This document shows, one piece after another, positions 39,134 to 49,852 of a stretch of 64,000 nucleotides of DNA; the first letter of the stretch is position 1, and each line of letters opens with the position of its first letter. This DNA is from Mucidula mucida. Lineage: Eukaryota > Basidiomycota > Agaricomycetes > Agaricales > Physalacriaceae. The notes below the pieces were generated by a model. That model ran no database searches. It worked only from the letters and a program-made list of their open reading frames with translations, and was not told where the DNA came from. A program made the translations under genes and the position numbers. The DNA is taken from positions 62,001-126,000 of the forward strand of contig JADNYV010000100.1 in NCBI GenBank assembly GCA_015501055.1, read 5' to 3'.

Positions 39134-39837
39134 ATGTCTCGGGATACTTCTCCTCCTACCAGGTACTATCTGAGTCCAACCCTAGCTTCGATCGTATTCT
39201 GTTGACATTCACACCTAGAGAGCCTCTGGCGCCCTCCCAATTTCCCTTCAGTTTCCAATGTCCTGTTCCGCCAACGTCAGTTATTCGTACAACTGACCCA
39301 CTCGATCTTCTCAACTGACCTAAACAACGGCAGAACATTGGACGAGAAAGTCATCGCCATTGTTCAGGCGGCAGCACGGCCTGCCGATTCACAAGCCATT
39401 GAGGCGGCCATCGAGAACGAACAACCTGTCGCTGAACCAGAGCTCGAATCCGTGTATGTCGTTTACACATCCCCACTGCAGTTGCACTCATAGCTACGCT
39501 TGTTAGGCATCCACCAAAGCGCCAATGTCGGCGTCGCCTCCCATCGAACCAAGAGGCATTCGAAAAATGGTTATTCCAGTACCCGGAGGACAAGACAGCT
39601 GATGCCAAACTTCGCGTCCTTCGGAAAGAAAGGCGCTGGATCAAGGCATTCAAGTTTAGCGAAAACAAAGTCCAGTGCCGAAAATGTGAGAAATATATTC
39701 AGCTCACCAAGGGCGACGATACACTATGGTCTATCTGTCCATGGATAGACCACCGGAACTACTCGTGCACAGGCATCTTTGAGGCGTTCATGAAGGCACG
39801 GAAGTCGGGTCAGCCGTGGGATGGCTCAGAGTGGTAG
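39134..39837 (+). CDS. Finger-family gene B, 182 aa
   Basis: Four exons: 39134-39162, 39219-39286, 39334-39454 and 39507-39837, all with GT-AG introns, give 183 codons exactly. It starts MSRDTSPPTREPLAPSQFPF, continues TLDEKVIAIVQAAARPADSQ and an acidic linker. A basic patch HPPKRQCRRRLPSNQ lies just after the last intron. The helical segment EAFEKWLFQYPEDKTADAKL and ERRWIKAFKF leads to the domain KVQCRKCEKYIQLT and, after nine residues, CPWIDHRNYSCTGIFEAFM. Metal-ligand spacing is C-x2-C-x21-H-x4-C. The protein ends in SGQPWDGSEW. It is the best-supported model of the three paralogues. Predicted nuclear or nucleic-acid binding is inference. Confidence 0.8.
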
Positions 39838-39947
39838 AATGCTGTATGGGGATAGATATTCTTCGGACTCGACGACACTACTACATTGTAACTTACTATT
39901 CAACTCGATGACCTGTTGTAACAATCCTTCAGCCGGAGACTTTGAGT

Positions 39948-42271
39948 TTAGCAAGACTGTAGTTTGGGCTCGATCGAAGAATCGGTACTGGCAGACAACC
40001 TGAGTTCTTCCATACGTTCCCGTTCGATGATACTCAGGTCCAATTCATGCTTTTTCAGATCCTCCAACGCCGACCAGAAGCAATCCTTTATAACTCGAGC
40101 TCTTCCTTCACGAGGCTGGATCGTGCATTCAAACGGAAGCGGTGTAATCATAAATTCCTATACGAACCATTAACAGTCTGAGGAAAACGATGCCGTAGAC
40201 GCTCAAACGTACGGAGTCAAAGAGCTCCGCGCCAAGTCCAGACGGGATACTCCGTTTGCTGTTGGCATCGACGGCGTCGCTAAACTCGAAGGCCCAGATG
40301 AGACGCATCGTGACCAGCTCCTACGTTCATTCATGGTAAACTACTTTCCCGCCGGAGAATTATATAGAGCTTACGATGCTGCTGCGAGCAATCCATTGTC
40401 CGGGGCAAATTCTCTATAGATGCGTTAGTCCGTCAGAAGTAACAGTCTTCCCTATGCTCACCCTACCACCACCGAACATGAAATTATCCCTGGAGTCCTC
40501 ATCCTTGCCTGGTATCGTGCCAAATTCGGACATAAGAAACCGTTCAGGTCTGAAGCTTTCCGGATCCGCAAACACGAGAGGATCATGATTGATGGCGTCT
40601 GGTAGGCACGTTCTAAAAGAAGAGTCGAAGCGGAACAGGACATACATATATTCAAGATGACAGTGCTGCCTTTCGGTATAACGTATCCCTCATACTGACA
40701 ACTGGTTTATCAGGAACTTCTCAGTTTGGCGTATCTTACCTGTAGATTATCGCTGGCCGCGTGAGGGATACCAAGCGGAAGTATCGGTCTCAATCGCATA
40801 ATCTCTTTGAGGAACGCCCGGACGAACGGCGTGTCCTTGGTATCCTCCTGCTCCGGAAGCCGATCACCGACTACTGAAGTCAGCTCGACGAAAGCGCGTT
40901 GTTGATACTCGGAGTGTGAGGCCAGCGCGAGGAGGACAGACAAAAGGAAGGCGCCAGTGGTGTCGGAACCACCATCCACGAGGACAAGTCCTACAGCCCT
41001 GCGCGACGAATCAGCTTCCTACTTGGAAAACAGAGCTCCAATTACTCACGAACCGAAGGGCTTGGTAATTTCTGGGTGTGCTTTGATCATCCAGTCAATG
41101 AAACAATCTGTCTCCGTCTCGTCATTGAGGCCAGCCCTCTTTTTCCTATCAGCACGAGTCTCGACTTCTTCATACAAACGTTGTTGAAGCTGAAGAAGAT
41201 CGTCATAGATAGCCCGAGAGGCAGACTGCCATGGAGCGAAGCAGGCTGGAAGGTACTTGAGGACGGGCATCAAATCGATAGGCGGGTAAACCCCCGGTGA
41301 AATAACGTGCATTGCCTTGTCGAGGGCCTAAAATGGCGATGAGCATGAAGGTTTCGTGTAGCCAGGAGCAAGCAAACTAACCTCGTAGTAATGCGCGAGA
41401 TCAGGACAATCAAAGACCGGTGCCCGTTTGCCATATGTAAGTGTCTAACGAATCTGGCATGAGCTAATAATCAATGGCAAAGGCGGAACCTACTTTGGTG
41501 CTTGAGTGTGTGAAGCGCCGAACAGATCCTTTAAAATCCTAGTCGATATTCAGCCTTGTACGACTAAGTATCTCACAAGACTCACCGAGGGCTCTATCAT
41601 CAACTCATAAAGAAGTTGCACGCTCTCAGCAGGAACGGTGGACGTCTTGGTGGCTTTGGATTTCGAAAAATACGTGCCGAGTACCGTCCGGATGTTCCTC
41701 AAGTCCGAATTTAATACCTGTGATGTCTTCTGAAGCGCGTTCACGTAAAGAGAACCCACTGGCAGGCATAAAGGGAACCCAGTGCGGCCCCGCGATTAGT
41801 CCACCCAGATAATTTCGAGGGCGAGAGCTCATTGTCCAGCCCGTGCGGTCCACTATGTTTCGTACGGCGCCTGCGCTTGAGAGAACTATGATGGTCTGGG
41901 ATGAGGCTTTAAGCTAAGCAGATGCTCAGCCATCAAGTTCGGTACCCCGAACCAGAAACGCCCACGGAAAGGATAGCCCCATATCGACGAGCCAATTCCG
42001 CGAATCTATAACCCCAGCGTTGGCTCATCGAACAAGACGAAGTCCTGGGAACTTACTTGACATGCATCTGCGCCGTATTCGGGAATACGTGCAGGTTTCC
42101 TATGACGGGAAGAGTTGGAGGACCTGTTTGACGATTAATTCTTGAAACCGAGGAACAGCTTCCCGCTAACATACCTGGTGGTAGATATGCCTCTCTGTTT
42201 CCCAATCGTCCTAGGAGACGCGCGATCCATACCAGAAACCCGAGGAGTATCAAAACCGTCTGCGATATCAT
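39948..42271 (-). CDS. Cytochrome P450 monooxygenase
   Basis: The start ATG at 42271 gives the membrane anchor MISQTVLILLGFLVWIARLL, then after an intron PPTLPVIGNLHVFP (proline hinge). GWTMSSRPRNYLGGLIAGP follows, then VQLLYELMIEPS, and the F/G region VYPPIDLMPVLKYLPA. The I-helix GGSDTTGAFL has the A/G-G-x-D/E-T-T motif. The K-helix KEIMRLRP supplies ExxR, and PESFRPERFL is the PERF motif. The heme loop FGGGR/RICPGQWIAR is split by an intron (gtgagc...tatag); splicing restores the Cys ligand. A C-terminal tail with PLPFECTIQPREGRA and ALEDLKKHELDL ends at 39948. All P450 landmarks are intact. It resembles the expanded basidiomycete families (CYP5144/CYP512-like), though I cannot assign one. 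Location is the ER membrane, with electrons from CPR. Confidence 0.88.
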
Positions 42272-42645
42272 GGCCGTAAGTGGAGGGATCCGAAGAGACG
42301 AGTCGTCAAGGTCGTTCGTCGAAAGGAAGTAACTCGGTGCAAACGGCAATTGCTAAGTAGTTATCATTGTTGGCTCACAGGATCTACGTCAGGTGGATAC
42401 AGATAGAAAACTCCGGAGAAGGCAGCGCTTGCGTATGGACAGGGTTGACAACTGGTATGACCACATGCAGAAGACAGCGGTGCGATAACGATTTAGCTTC
42501 ATATTCAGCTTTAATATCTTGTACGCAACGAAGATAAGGAGCATCCAGCTCCTTCCAGCTCTTGCCCGTAGCGCTGTATCACAACAGTGCTATTTCAAGC
42601 ACAGCAGGGTGACGACGAGTCCCTTTGGCGATAGGCATCCAGCTA

Positions 42646-43437
42646 TGGGCTCACCATCAGACAGCGCATCACAGAAGAAACTAGACAACGCACCTCTTCA
42701 GAAGCCTCGCGAAGACAAGACGTCAACGAGCGGACACCTGATATCAATCTAGGAGTTGTAAATTTCGGTATGCTTGACGTCGCCCTTGAGCGCCTCATAG
42801 GCGGGCTGGACTTTATCGAGCTCGTAATTCTTCCGATGAAGCGCCTCTTTAGAATTAATAGTGTTACGTGTAGGCGTTGTTCAAAAGGAGGTTATCACTG
42901 TCATCCGAAGTGCGTTGGGGCTCGCATTGCCCACGTCATAGAATCCGAGCTCCGAGATACAGGTCTAACGCCTGTCTCTATTGGGGATGAGAACGTATAC
43001 ATGAGATGGTTGATAATGAAGCCGCAGATCGATCTCGGATTTGTAGTGATGGCTGAGACCATGATACTTGGAGAACAACGCGTTCAATCGCGTCAGACAG
43101 AAATATCTGCGAGTAGTCCGTCTGGAACACCAAAACACTTACAGCCGCTCCTTTCTACAAGGGTACGCAATAGCGTTCTCACCCATTTCTATCCAGAAAT
43201 CGCTCCAGCCATTTACGACTTTTCGCAGACGGTCATAGCCGGCTGAAATCTGGGGCAAAACGAGTCCGCTATGACTACTTGAGGTGTCAACGGTGCAAGT
43301 CGGTACGAGGGGGCAGCCAGACAGAGAAGGCAGATGATTGTCGCGAAGCAAGTAGGTGTAACCCTAACCCAAGGGATCTGCGCCTGATCACACGCTTTTC
43401 GAAAAGCGATACACATTATCAATCATAATTAAATGCA
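42646..43437 (+). CDS. Hypothetical Cys-cluster protein (model uncertain)
   Basis: A clear ATG frame runs 42770-43246 (158 codons), with VTCRRCSKGGYHCHPKC near its start and a long helical/variable tail. After its stop another frame (43250-43437) has YLRCQRCKSVRGGSQTEKAD followed by CREASRC. The two Cys groups look like pieces of zinc clusters. A short upstream ORF starts at 42646 (MGSPSDSASQKKLDNAP). I cannot join these with good splice sites, and no family is recognised. It may be a decayed Zn2Cys6-type gene or a coincidental frame. Confidence 0.35.
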
Positions 43438-43477
43438 CACATATACAGAGCAACGATAGGATAGCGAAAGCCCTCTC

Positions 43478-44304
43478 TCATCCCCGTGAAGCAAGCCAAC
43501 TCCTAAACAGCCCCGCGCAGCGCGGTCGGTGCTTGACCCAGTTGGTCTGGTCATATTTACCATGTCGTTTATCTAGTTTCTTGAAGCCGCCGCACCCGGC
43601 ACACTTAACCTTGTCACAAGAAAACTCTGCGACACACGAATCGTCTTCGAGGAACGCCTTTCTCTGGTCCTCGTTCATTCGGCGAGATGATGGGAAGAGG
43701 AGGGAGGCGATGAACGCCTGTTTCAGCGACTTGCTGTTCGCAGTTGTGCTCCGCGTTCGAAGTCTCTTTGGTTGAGGGCTGAAGAAAGGTATCAATAACC
43801 ATGAATCAATCTGGGCGGAATGTTCACGAACGTTTTGTCCTTCTCCTCTTCCTTCTCCGAATCTTCCACGTCCTGATTTTCCTTGCTAAGGTTATCGTTA
43901 TCATTCGCAAGCTGAATAGCAGCCGCTGAACTACGACGTCGCTTTCCCAGATTCCTATGGTCAAACGTGTGAGTACACTAGCACAACGAGTTGCATGTAT
44001 GCCTTACGAAGAGTCGGACACGCTCAGCGGTGCCAAGTAGGGCAATTCGACTGCCGTATCAGTGAGAAGGATCAATGCGTCAAAGCTTGAGAACGGAGTG
44101 AGCTTGCAATGATAGAGAGATAAAAAGAGTAAGGCCGCACTTTTGAGCGATGGCGAGAGGTACACTGTGCTCCGGCATATGAGACTCTTGCTCTGCTGTG
44201 GGAGAGAGGGGCCGAGGTTCGTCTGAGACACCGTTCTTTGAGTCGGTAGACGCATCATCTGGGACGACAAGGCGCGGCGGAGGAGACCTAAGAGTGAATG
44301 GCAT
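43478..44304 (-). CDS. Finger-family gene C: protein with C-x2-C-x20-H-x3-C domain
   Basis: The start ATG at 44304 gives MPFTLRSPPPRLVVPDDAST. An intron (gtgcgg...ctcaag) leads to FDALILLTDTAVELPYLAPL, and a second intron to KRRRSSAAAIQLAND and the acidic stretch EDSEKEEEKDKTFV. A third intron leads to PQPKRLRTRSTTANSKSL. The domain KVKCAGCGGFKKLDKRHGKY then NWVKHRPRCAGLFRSWL ends at 43478. Ligand order and the flanking VxCxxC and LFxxWL positions match genes A and B, and the acidic-then-basic order matches gene A. It lies beyond the P450 in the opposite orientation to A and B. Zinc binding and nuclear role are inference. Confidence 0.68.
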
Positions 44305-45016
44305 GACTGAGAAGATAGAGACAACGAAAGCAGCACCCAGTCTTTATACAAATGTCTGGCGGCGTCTTTGTCCTCCATTTTTGGACAGAGGATGGTCCGA
44401 GTGGACAATGATCCCGGAGGCATTATTTGATTCAGTAGACGAGTCAGCGTCGGCCTGCTTCGTGCTTGGAACGTTGCACGAGTGGCGCAGAGACTTTTGA
44501 CCGCCAGAACAACCAAATAGTAGACCAAACAGTGGGACAATAGGCTGCTGACAGGGGTCTTCCATAGCAATGCTCTTCAGTCGGACATTCCGGCGAAGTT
44601 GGATTTGATCGTCCACCTTGAATGAGAAAACGGCGGAGGGTCGCCGTCATAGAGAGAGCAGCTACGAGAGGACAGAGGAGGACAGGACCTATAGCTTAGA
44701 GAAATTACTGCCATGTGCCCTTCTTTATCGTTTGTATATCGTCAGCGGGACCAGTCAAAGAGAGCGGCAGAGAGGTCGAGTTCGGAGTCAAGTGGCAACG
44801 TTTCCCACGGTCTTGTCAATCGATATTGGACATGATTCCTCGATGAAACCCACTCTGTACTCCAAGAGAATAAGTCGGTGCCGTAACCGATGATAAACCT
44901 AATCAACAGATTTAATTTCCAGGGGTAGGACTAGCGTAGTAGCACCCTTTTTAACATGAAGTCCTTGTTCATATACACACTAAGCTACTCGATGACTTTT
45001 CTAGAGCATACAAGCC
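44305..45016. other. Interval without a gene
   Basis: The frames here are shadows of gene C's flank or lack splice support. Presumably the promoter of gene C lies here. Confidence 0.45.
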
Positions 45017-45665
45017 TCAGGACAACCTCGCACGTAGCTCGCGCATTCTCTGCTTATTACCCCTCTCCGCCAAGTCGACTTCGTACTTCTGCAATTCCCC
45101 CGTGGCAGCAAGAAAGTTATCCTTCAGCATCTGTGCGCGCTCCGGCAGACTGAGAGACAAGCACTGACGAAACATCGCCCATTCTGTCCAACACTTCCAT
45201 TCGGGCTCCGTATGGTCCTTTTGCATCTTCTTAAGCACGTTCTCGTATAGTTCTTTGTTGGTTTGTCTTCGCACGCGTTCCACGGCGCGTGCTGGAGCGT
45301 GCCATAGAGCCAGTTTGGCTGGTAGGTATTTCAGAAGCGGGACGAGGTCGATGGGAGGGTAGACGTCGGGAGAGTTGATGCGCGAAAGTTCGTCCATGGA
45401 CAATGGAAGAGACTTGAGAATCCAATGGAACTGATAGAGGTGCTCATGTACCGACCTCGTAAAACTGCTTGACGGCCTCTGAAGTGAAAAAGGCTGCGTA
45501 GGAGAACCCGGAGGTCAGATGGAATGTCAGCTTAATTCCGTACTGAAGAACGTTGCGATCAATGTTACCTGGCGGCAAATATCGTGCTCTCCTGCCCGTC
45601 CTATATATCATGTATATGCCCCAGCCAATGAGGCCGCCCACGAGAACTGTTTGTTGGAGTAGCAT
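45017..45665 (-). pseudogene. Internally deleted cytochrome P450
   Basis: It keeps an ATG at 45665 with a P450 anchor (TVLVGGLIGWGIYMIYRTGR) and the RYLPPG hinge. An intron then passes straight to AVKQFYE and the F/G-region VYPPIDLVPLLKYLPAKLAL, close to the intact P450's VYPPIDLMPVLKYLPA. After a short linker it jumps to a C-terminal tail (LAATGELQKYEVDLAERGN) like the intact gene's ALEDLKKHELDL. The substrate-recognition N-domain, I-helix, ExxR, PERF and heme Cys loop are all absent, so it cannot be a functional monooxygenase. The frame from 45403 to the stop is open, so a short protein could still be made. It is probably a tandem-duplicate remnant of the P450 gene 2.7 kb away. Confidence 0.75.
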
Positions 45666-46786
45666 CAACCGAAACGGAAGCGGCCAAGAGGAATGGTGGA
45701 TGTAAGGGGGATGCAAGATACACCAGGGCACCTATATACGAAACAATAGCTCACACGAAGATACGACATATGAGGGTAGCGATTTATTCGGGCGTTGCAG
45801 GGTGAGTACTAAATTGAATCGTCCGGTATCTAGAAACTAGATATGAGGACAACGACACGAGTATATCGAAGCAGGAAATTCCCTGCTCCTTACAGCTCGG
45901 CCTAAAGACCGCTACGCCAAACTTCAAAGTCATGATAGAGAGAACATCAATCGTTGTGGGCGCCAGAAATCATCCCTGTTCTGATGCCTGATATCTAATA
46001 CACGATCAGAAGAGCCAAGGATGACGTGTATATGTTTGAAAGAGCGCGGCGCTAGGTACACAATATGCTCTGAGCTCCCATCTATGCGCCACTTCTACCA
46101 CATTATGGTCAAATGAGCGAACTTGCAAGACTGCGTCAACTTACAAGAGCAGACCATCCATCGCCGAAAGAAACTTCAATCATCATCCTTCTTGGGTGGC
46201 GGTCCACACGGCTGCAGCATTTTCTACACCGCTTAATCAGTAATCCAATGGGAGAAAAACGAGCGTCGTTGAACGCACCTCGGTCATCTCGAATTTGACG
46301 CGTCCGGTCGCCTGCCCATCGGCGATGGCAAGAAAGGAAAGGAGAGCTGGATGTCCTACGATGGAGGAGAGCGTATCTCGGTGCTGGTGAGTAATCCATT
46401 CACTGTTGAAAGTTGGAAGAAGGGTGACAGGACACGTATCCGAGGCGTACTATTTCGTTATGTCCGCGTGCCCTGGGGGAGTTCAGCGGTGAATATACAG
46501 AGCTTTCAAGCTGAACAGACCAGTTCCTGTATAACGAGCATGCACTGTGCTAAATCAGTCGAAATTCGTGTCTGGGTAAAAAGGAGAACAACGAACAATG
46601 TTCTAGCTGCGTGTTAGCAGTATACCGGAGCTCTGAAGACTACGCGCGAATTGATGAGGGATAAAGGAAAGGCAGACGATTGGGAAATAGGTTCACTCAC
46701 CATGGTCGAGGTCGAAGAAAGAGTCCACCGCAATGATTTACCCGCTTATCCGAGCAGTCCTCTCACGCTCAGGTGCTACAACTCTG
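45666..46786. other. Interval without a confident gene
   Basis: A minus frame near 46330-46150 reads FLAIADGQATGRVKFEMTE, vaguely like a cyclophilin N-terminus, but no exon continuation is found. Nothing else is supported. Confidence 0.35.
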
Positions 46787-46790
46787 GTGC
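46787..46790 (+). repeat. Left target-site duplication of Plavaka copy 1 (GTGC)
   Basis: GTGC directly abuts the left TIR; the same four bases follow the right TIR at 53429-53432. Confidence 0.5.
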
Positions 46791-46960
46791 ATCAGCAAGT
46801 TGCTAGGCCCGTATTTGGCGTAATCCTACGGGAATTACGCGATTTACGCGATTATGCTTTACTGTAATCCTACAAGGTACATACGAAATTCATACACCTT
46901 GAATTACGTGAGATTACGCCTAAGTTCTGTCCCGGATTACGCCTCGGATTACACCTCGTT
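46791..46960 (+). repeat. Left subterminal repeat region of Plavaka copy 1
   Basis: About nine copies of a GATTACGC-like motif in both orientations (for example ggattacgcc, gattacacctc, cgtaatcct, aattacgcg) within 170 bp. They are likely transposase binding sites, as in En/Spm-CACTA elements. Confidence 0.6.
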
Positions 46961-47246
46961 CTCATGGTATACCAGTTTATGTTTTCCTTAGTTCGGGGCA
47001 CACAAGAGATTCCAGTAAACAATCGATGTGAATTTAACAGATACGAATACGGCGTCACGCTACGCTACAGAAAATTTTGGTGGTACAGGCAGTACCGGTG
47101 TCGAGAGATAGTACATTCAGAATGCCCAAGGAAAACAGCGACGGCGACGCGGATGCAGCACGCTCACGCTCACGCGATTGGTGCAGTGCCTAACAGAGGT
47201 GTTCGTCCTCAGCCGCAACTTGACAACACACAATCGGACTTACCAG

Positions 47247-49679
47247 TTAAGGCGACATGAAGAGTGTAGTGGCAGGTTGCTCGTCCTCGTCCTCCTCGTC
47301 ACGGTCGTTCCCGGGCACATGGATCTCGCCGCGAGTGGCTTTGATAACAGCCTCCGCCTTGCCAAAAATATCATCCCACTTCGCCTCGCTAAGCTTGCTA
47401 GCAGCCGGGAAAAAGTCGCGCATTGCCTCCGTGCCCCAAGGAACACGTTCAAAAGCGCCTCCTTTGTCGAAGGTCCCAGAAGCCCACTGCGTCAGGCCAC
47501 GCTTGACCTGTAATCGATTAAATAAAGGGAAGCCTTCACCAAAGAAAGAACAACTTACTGCCATGACCGCCAGACAAAGCATGCCGGCTGGTGGCCCGTA
47601 CTTTGCAGACCAACCACATCGGATGTACAGTTCCACAAAGTAGGCGAAGGTAGTGATGACCAAAGGTCCACGGAAGATACCTTTCGACTGGGATGAAATA
47701 CAGTACAATCAGTTAATGAAAAAATGCACAATTGACGACGTACCGTTGGATCATCAGGAAACTCGTACAGAAAGCGATTATCGCGAAGCTGGTCCTCTAC
47801 CCATTCAGCCCGCAACTCTGGTGTATCATACTCCTCCATGTCCTCACTTTTCCAGTTCTCGGTAACCGATGTTGAACCCGCTTTCCCAAGATTCGATCGG
47901 TGTGTGCGAACAAAGACACGAGCCTATGGCAGAAGCATCAGACTAAGACAGCACACAAGTGCATAAAATGAGAGGAAACATACTACGACTCCCACTGCTG
48001 GGTGCGATGCACGCTCGACTGAAGTGCCATTTTCGAGCTTGACTTTAGCAGCCGTGAGATGGGGAAAGGCATCGTTGAATTCTGCCTTGACTGTGTCGTC
48101 GAACTCGGGATGGCTGTTCGACTGGAACGTATCTGCTAGCGTGCTCACCCATTCTAGAAGGCGGCGCATGCAGATATCGTTCCATTTCTTGTGGTCCTCG
48201 ACGGCGGTAAAGGGGAGTGTCTTGCTATTCTGGTCCTTTGCGAGAATCTTACCAGATGATTTCCCACGTTCATTTCCGTCGATTGCGGCGACATCAGCGG
48301 CGACGAGTTTGACACCTCTCTTCTTGCCCTACACGCCCATCAGCATCGTCGTCGCAATCAGCAGCAGACATACCTTGGAGATCTTGGATGCTGCACGAGC
48401 TGCAGCCTTGGACTCAGCTGACTCATCAGCGTCGAACTCTCCCTTCACCACCTCCTCCTCCTCCTCATGAACGGCGACGGAATTCGACGACTTGGATGCC
48501 CGCCGCTGTTTGTAGAGTTGCTTGTACTTGGTGTTGAGGCCGCCGATTGTGGGCTTGCTAGCCTTCGCAGGAATTGATCTTGTCCGTTCGTGAGTTCCAA
48601 TCTAGCAGGGTTAATAGTATGACTTACTCCGAGTCATCCTTTTTCTTGACTACAGTTGTTTTTGCATGGGCTTGCGGCTTTGGCTTGTCAAGTGCTGCTG
48701 TACCGGCATCAACGCTGCGCCGAAGATTGGTTTTTGCGCCCTGTAAGTGTTTAAATTAGCAAAGGAATCTACGAAACGGGCGACTTACCCTTCTCTCCTT
48801 AGCCTTCTCATCACGCTTGGCTTTCTTTGCAGCTTTCTCCTGCTTGGCTCTTCTCATCGCCTTATACTCTCGGTATCCTTTGCCATCGCTGCTCTCAGAT
48901 CCAGAGGAAGGTCGAGTACGTTTCTGTCTGCGGTGAGTTTTCTTCTCGCGATCCGGCGAAGGCTCATAGACGTCCGAGTCACCAGAGTCTACGCTTTCTT
49001 GAATATCATCATGGATCACCTTCGATACAATGCCTCGCGTAGCTCGATGACGGGCTGGAGTAACTGGTGCAACGTCCATTTCCACATCACTCGCACCGCC
49101 GCCGACATTGCCACCGTCGCTCATGCTGACATCGTCACCGCCGCTGATGCCTTCGGATTCCGTATAAGGTGGATCATCGACGAGTCCGAGCTCTGCATTC
49201 ATAGCGGCATTGGCAGCAGCACGGCGAGTCGTCGAGTTGTCTGATGCATTATCGTCGGACTGCTCGGCATCGCCCCCCGCACCCGCAAGTGCAGGTGATG
49301 GTGATTTTGTGATGCTTGTTGGCAAGGGGGGTGCTGGCGGTGAAGGCGGCTGCGGTGGCGCGGTAGAGGGACGAACCAGAAGCTTGCGTGGCTTTGCCTT
49401 CGCAGCAATGCCGCCATCAGCTATGTCGGGACGAATATTCTGGGAATCAAGACGCTTTTTAGCGTCCGCGGCCTCGAAGGAAGAAATTCTAGCCTTGGAT
49501 TCTGCCATTTTCTTTGCCCTTTCGTCCTCCTCATCCTTTTCGGCCTGCTTCTCCGCGTCCTTTTCAGCCTGCTTCTTCTCCCTCTCAGCTTGCTGCTCCT
49601 TTCGCGTCTGTGGTTTTCGAACACCCTCAGGCAGCGTATAGACCTTGTCGCGGTTACGTGTGCGCAGACCGGTGGACAT
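47247..49679 (-). CDS. Plavaka accessory protein (copy 1, frame intact), about 700 aa
   Basis: The start ATG at 49679 gives MSTGLRTRNRDKVYTLPEGV. Exon 1 (49679-48789, 297 codons) has a charged coiled coil (REKKQAEKDAEKQAEKDEED), Pro/Ala-rich and acidic Ser/Gly-rich linkers, and a basic region (RREKKT-like KKTHRRQKRTR), suggesting a nuclear protein. Later exons give TIGGLNTKYKQLYKQRR, ERASHPAVGVV/RARVFVRTHR and WVEDQLRDNRFLYEFPDDP. After that come GIFRGPLVITTFAYFVELYI, CGWSAKYGPPAGMLCLAVMA and KRGLTQWASGTF, ending in an acidic tail at 47247. The last 200 residues recall DUF6532-type fungal domains, from memory only. All splice phases I could follow agree. A divergent partner of a transposase is typical of helper/DNA-binding proteins; its actual role is unknown. 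Confidence 0.7.
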
Positions 49680-49852
49680 GGCTGGGTGGGTCAGCCAAGG
49701 CAAAGATACGTCTAGAGACGGTCGTGGAGTCAAGGAAGGAACCGGCGTGATATAAGTCCAACTTTGAAATTGTGTTCGGAGTCATCGTAAGCTGCTCGAT
49801 CATAAACAAATTGCGGTGCTTAATCATCTCTCGCAGTTACAGCTAACCAACT
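49680..49852. promoter_or_regulatory. Divergent promoter region of Plavaka copy 1
   Basis: The 173 bp between the two divergent start codons appears unchanged in copy 2. It contains gatataag at about 49748 as a TATA-like candidate for the transposase. Confidence 0.4.

Noticed and set aside
40414..40647. Apparent loss of the heme cysteine in the P450 (FGGGRVSIGK)
   Set aside because: The frame simply runs into an intron; splicing gtgagc...tatag gives FGGGRRICPGQW with the Cys in place.
46150..46400. Possible cyclophilin fragment on the minus strand (ADGQATGRVKFEMTE)
   Set aside because: Resemblance is limited to about 15 residues. The next exon would have to match PKTAENFRALCTGE and I found only a weak ENAAAVWTATQEG. 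No active-site motif was seen.
49210..49641. Plus-strand ORF (143 codons) inside the Plavaka accessory gene
   Set aside because: Mirror of the Ala/Glu/Lys-rich accessory exon. It is kept in both copies only because the DNA is identical.
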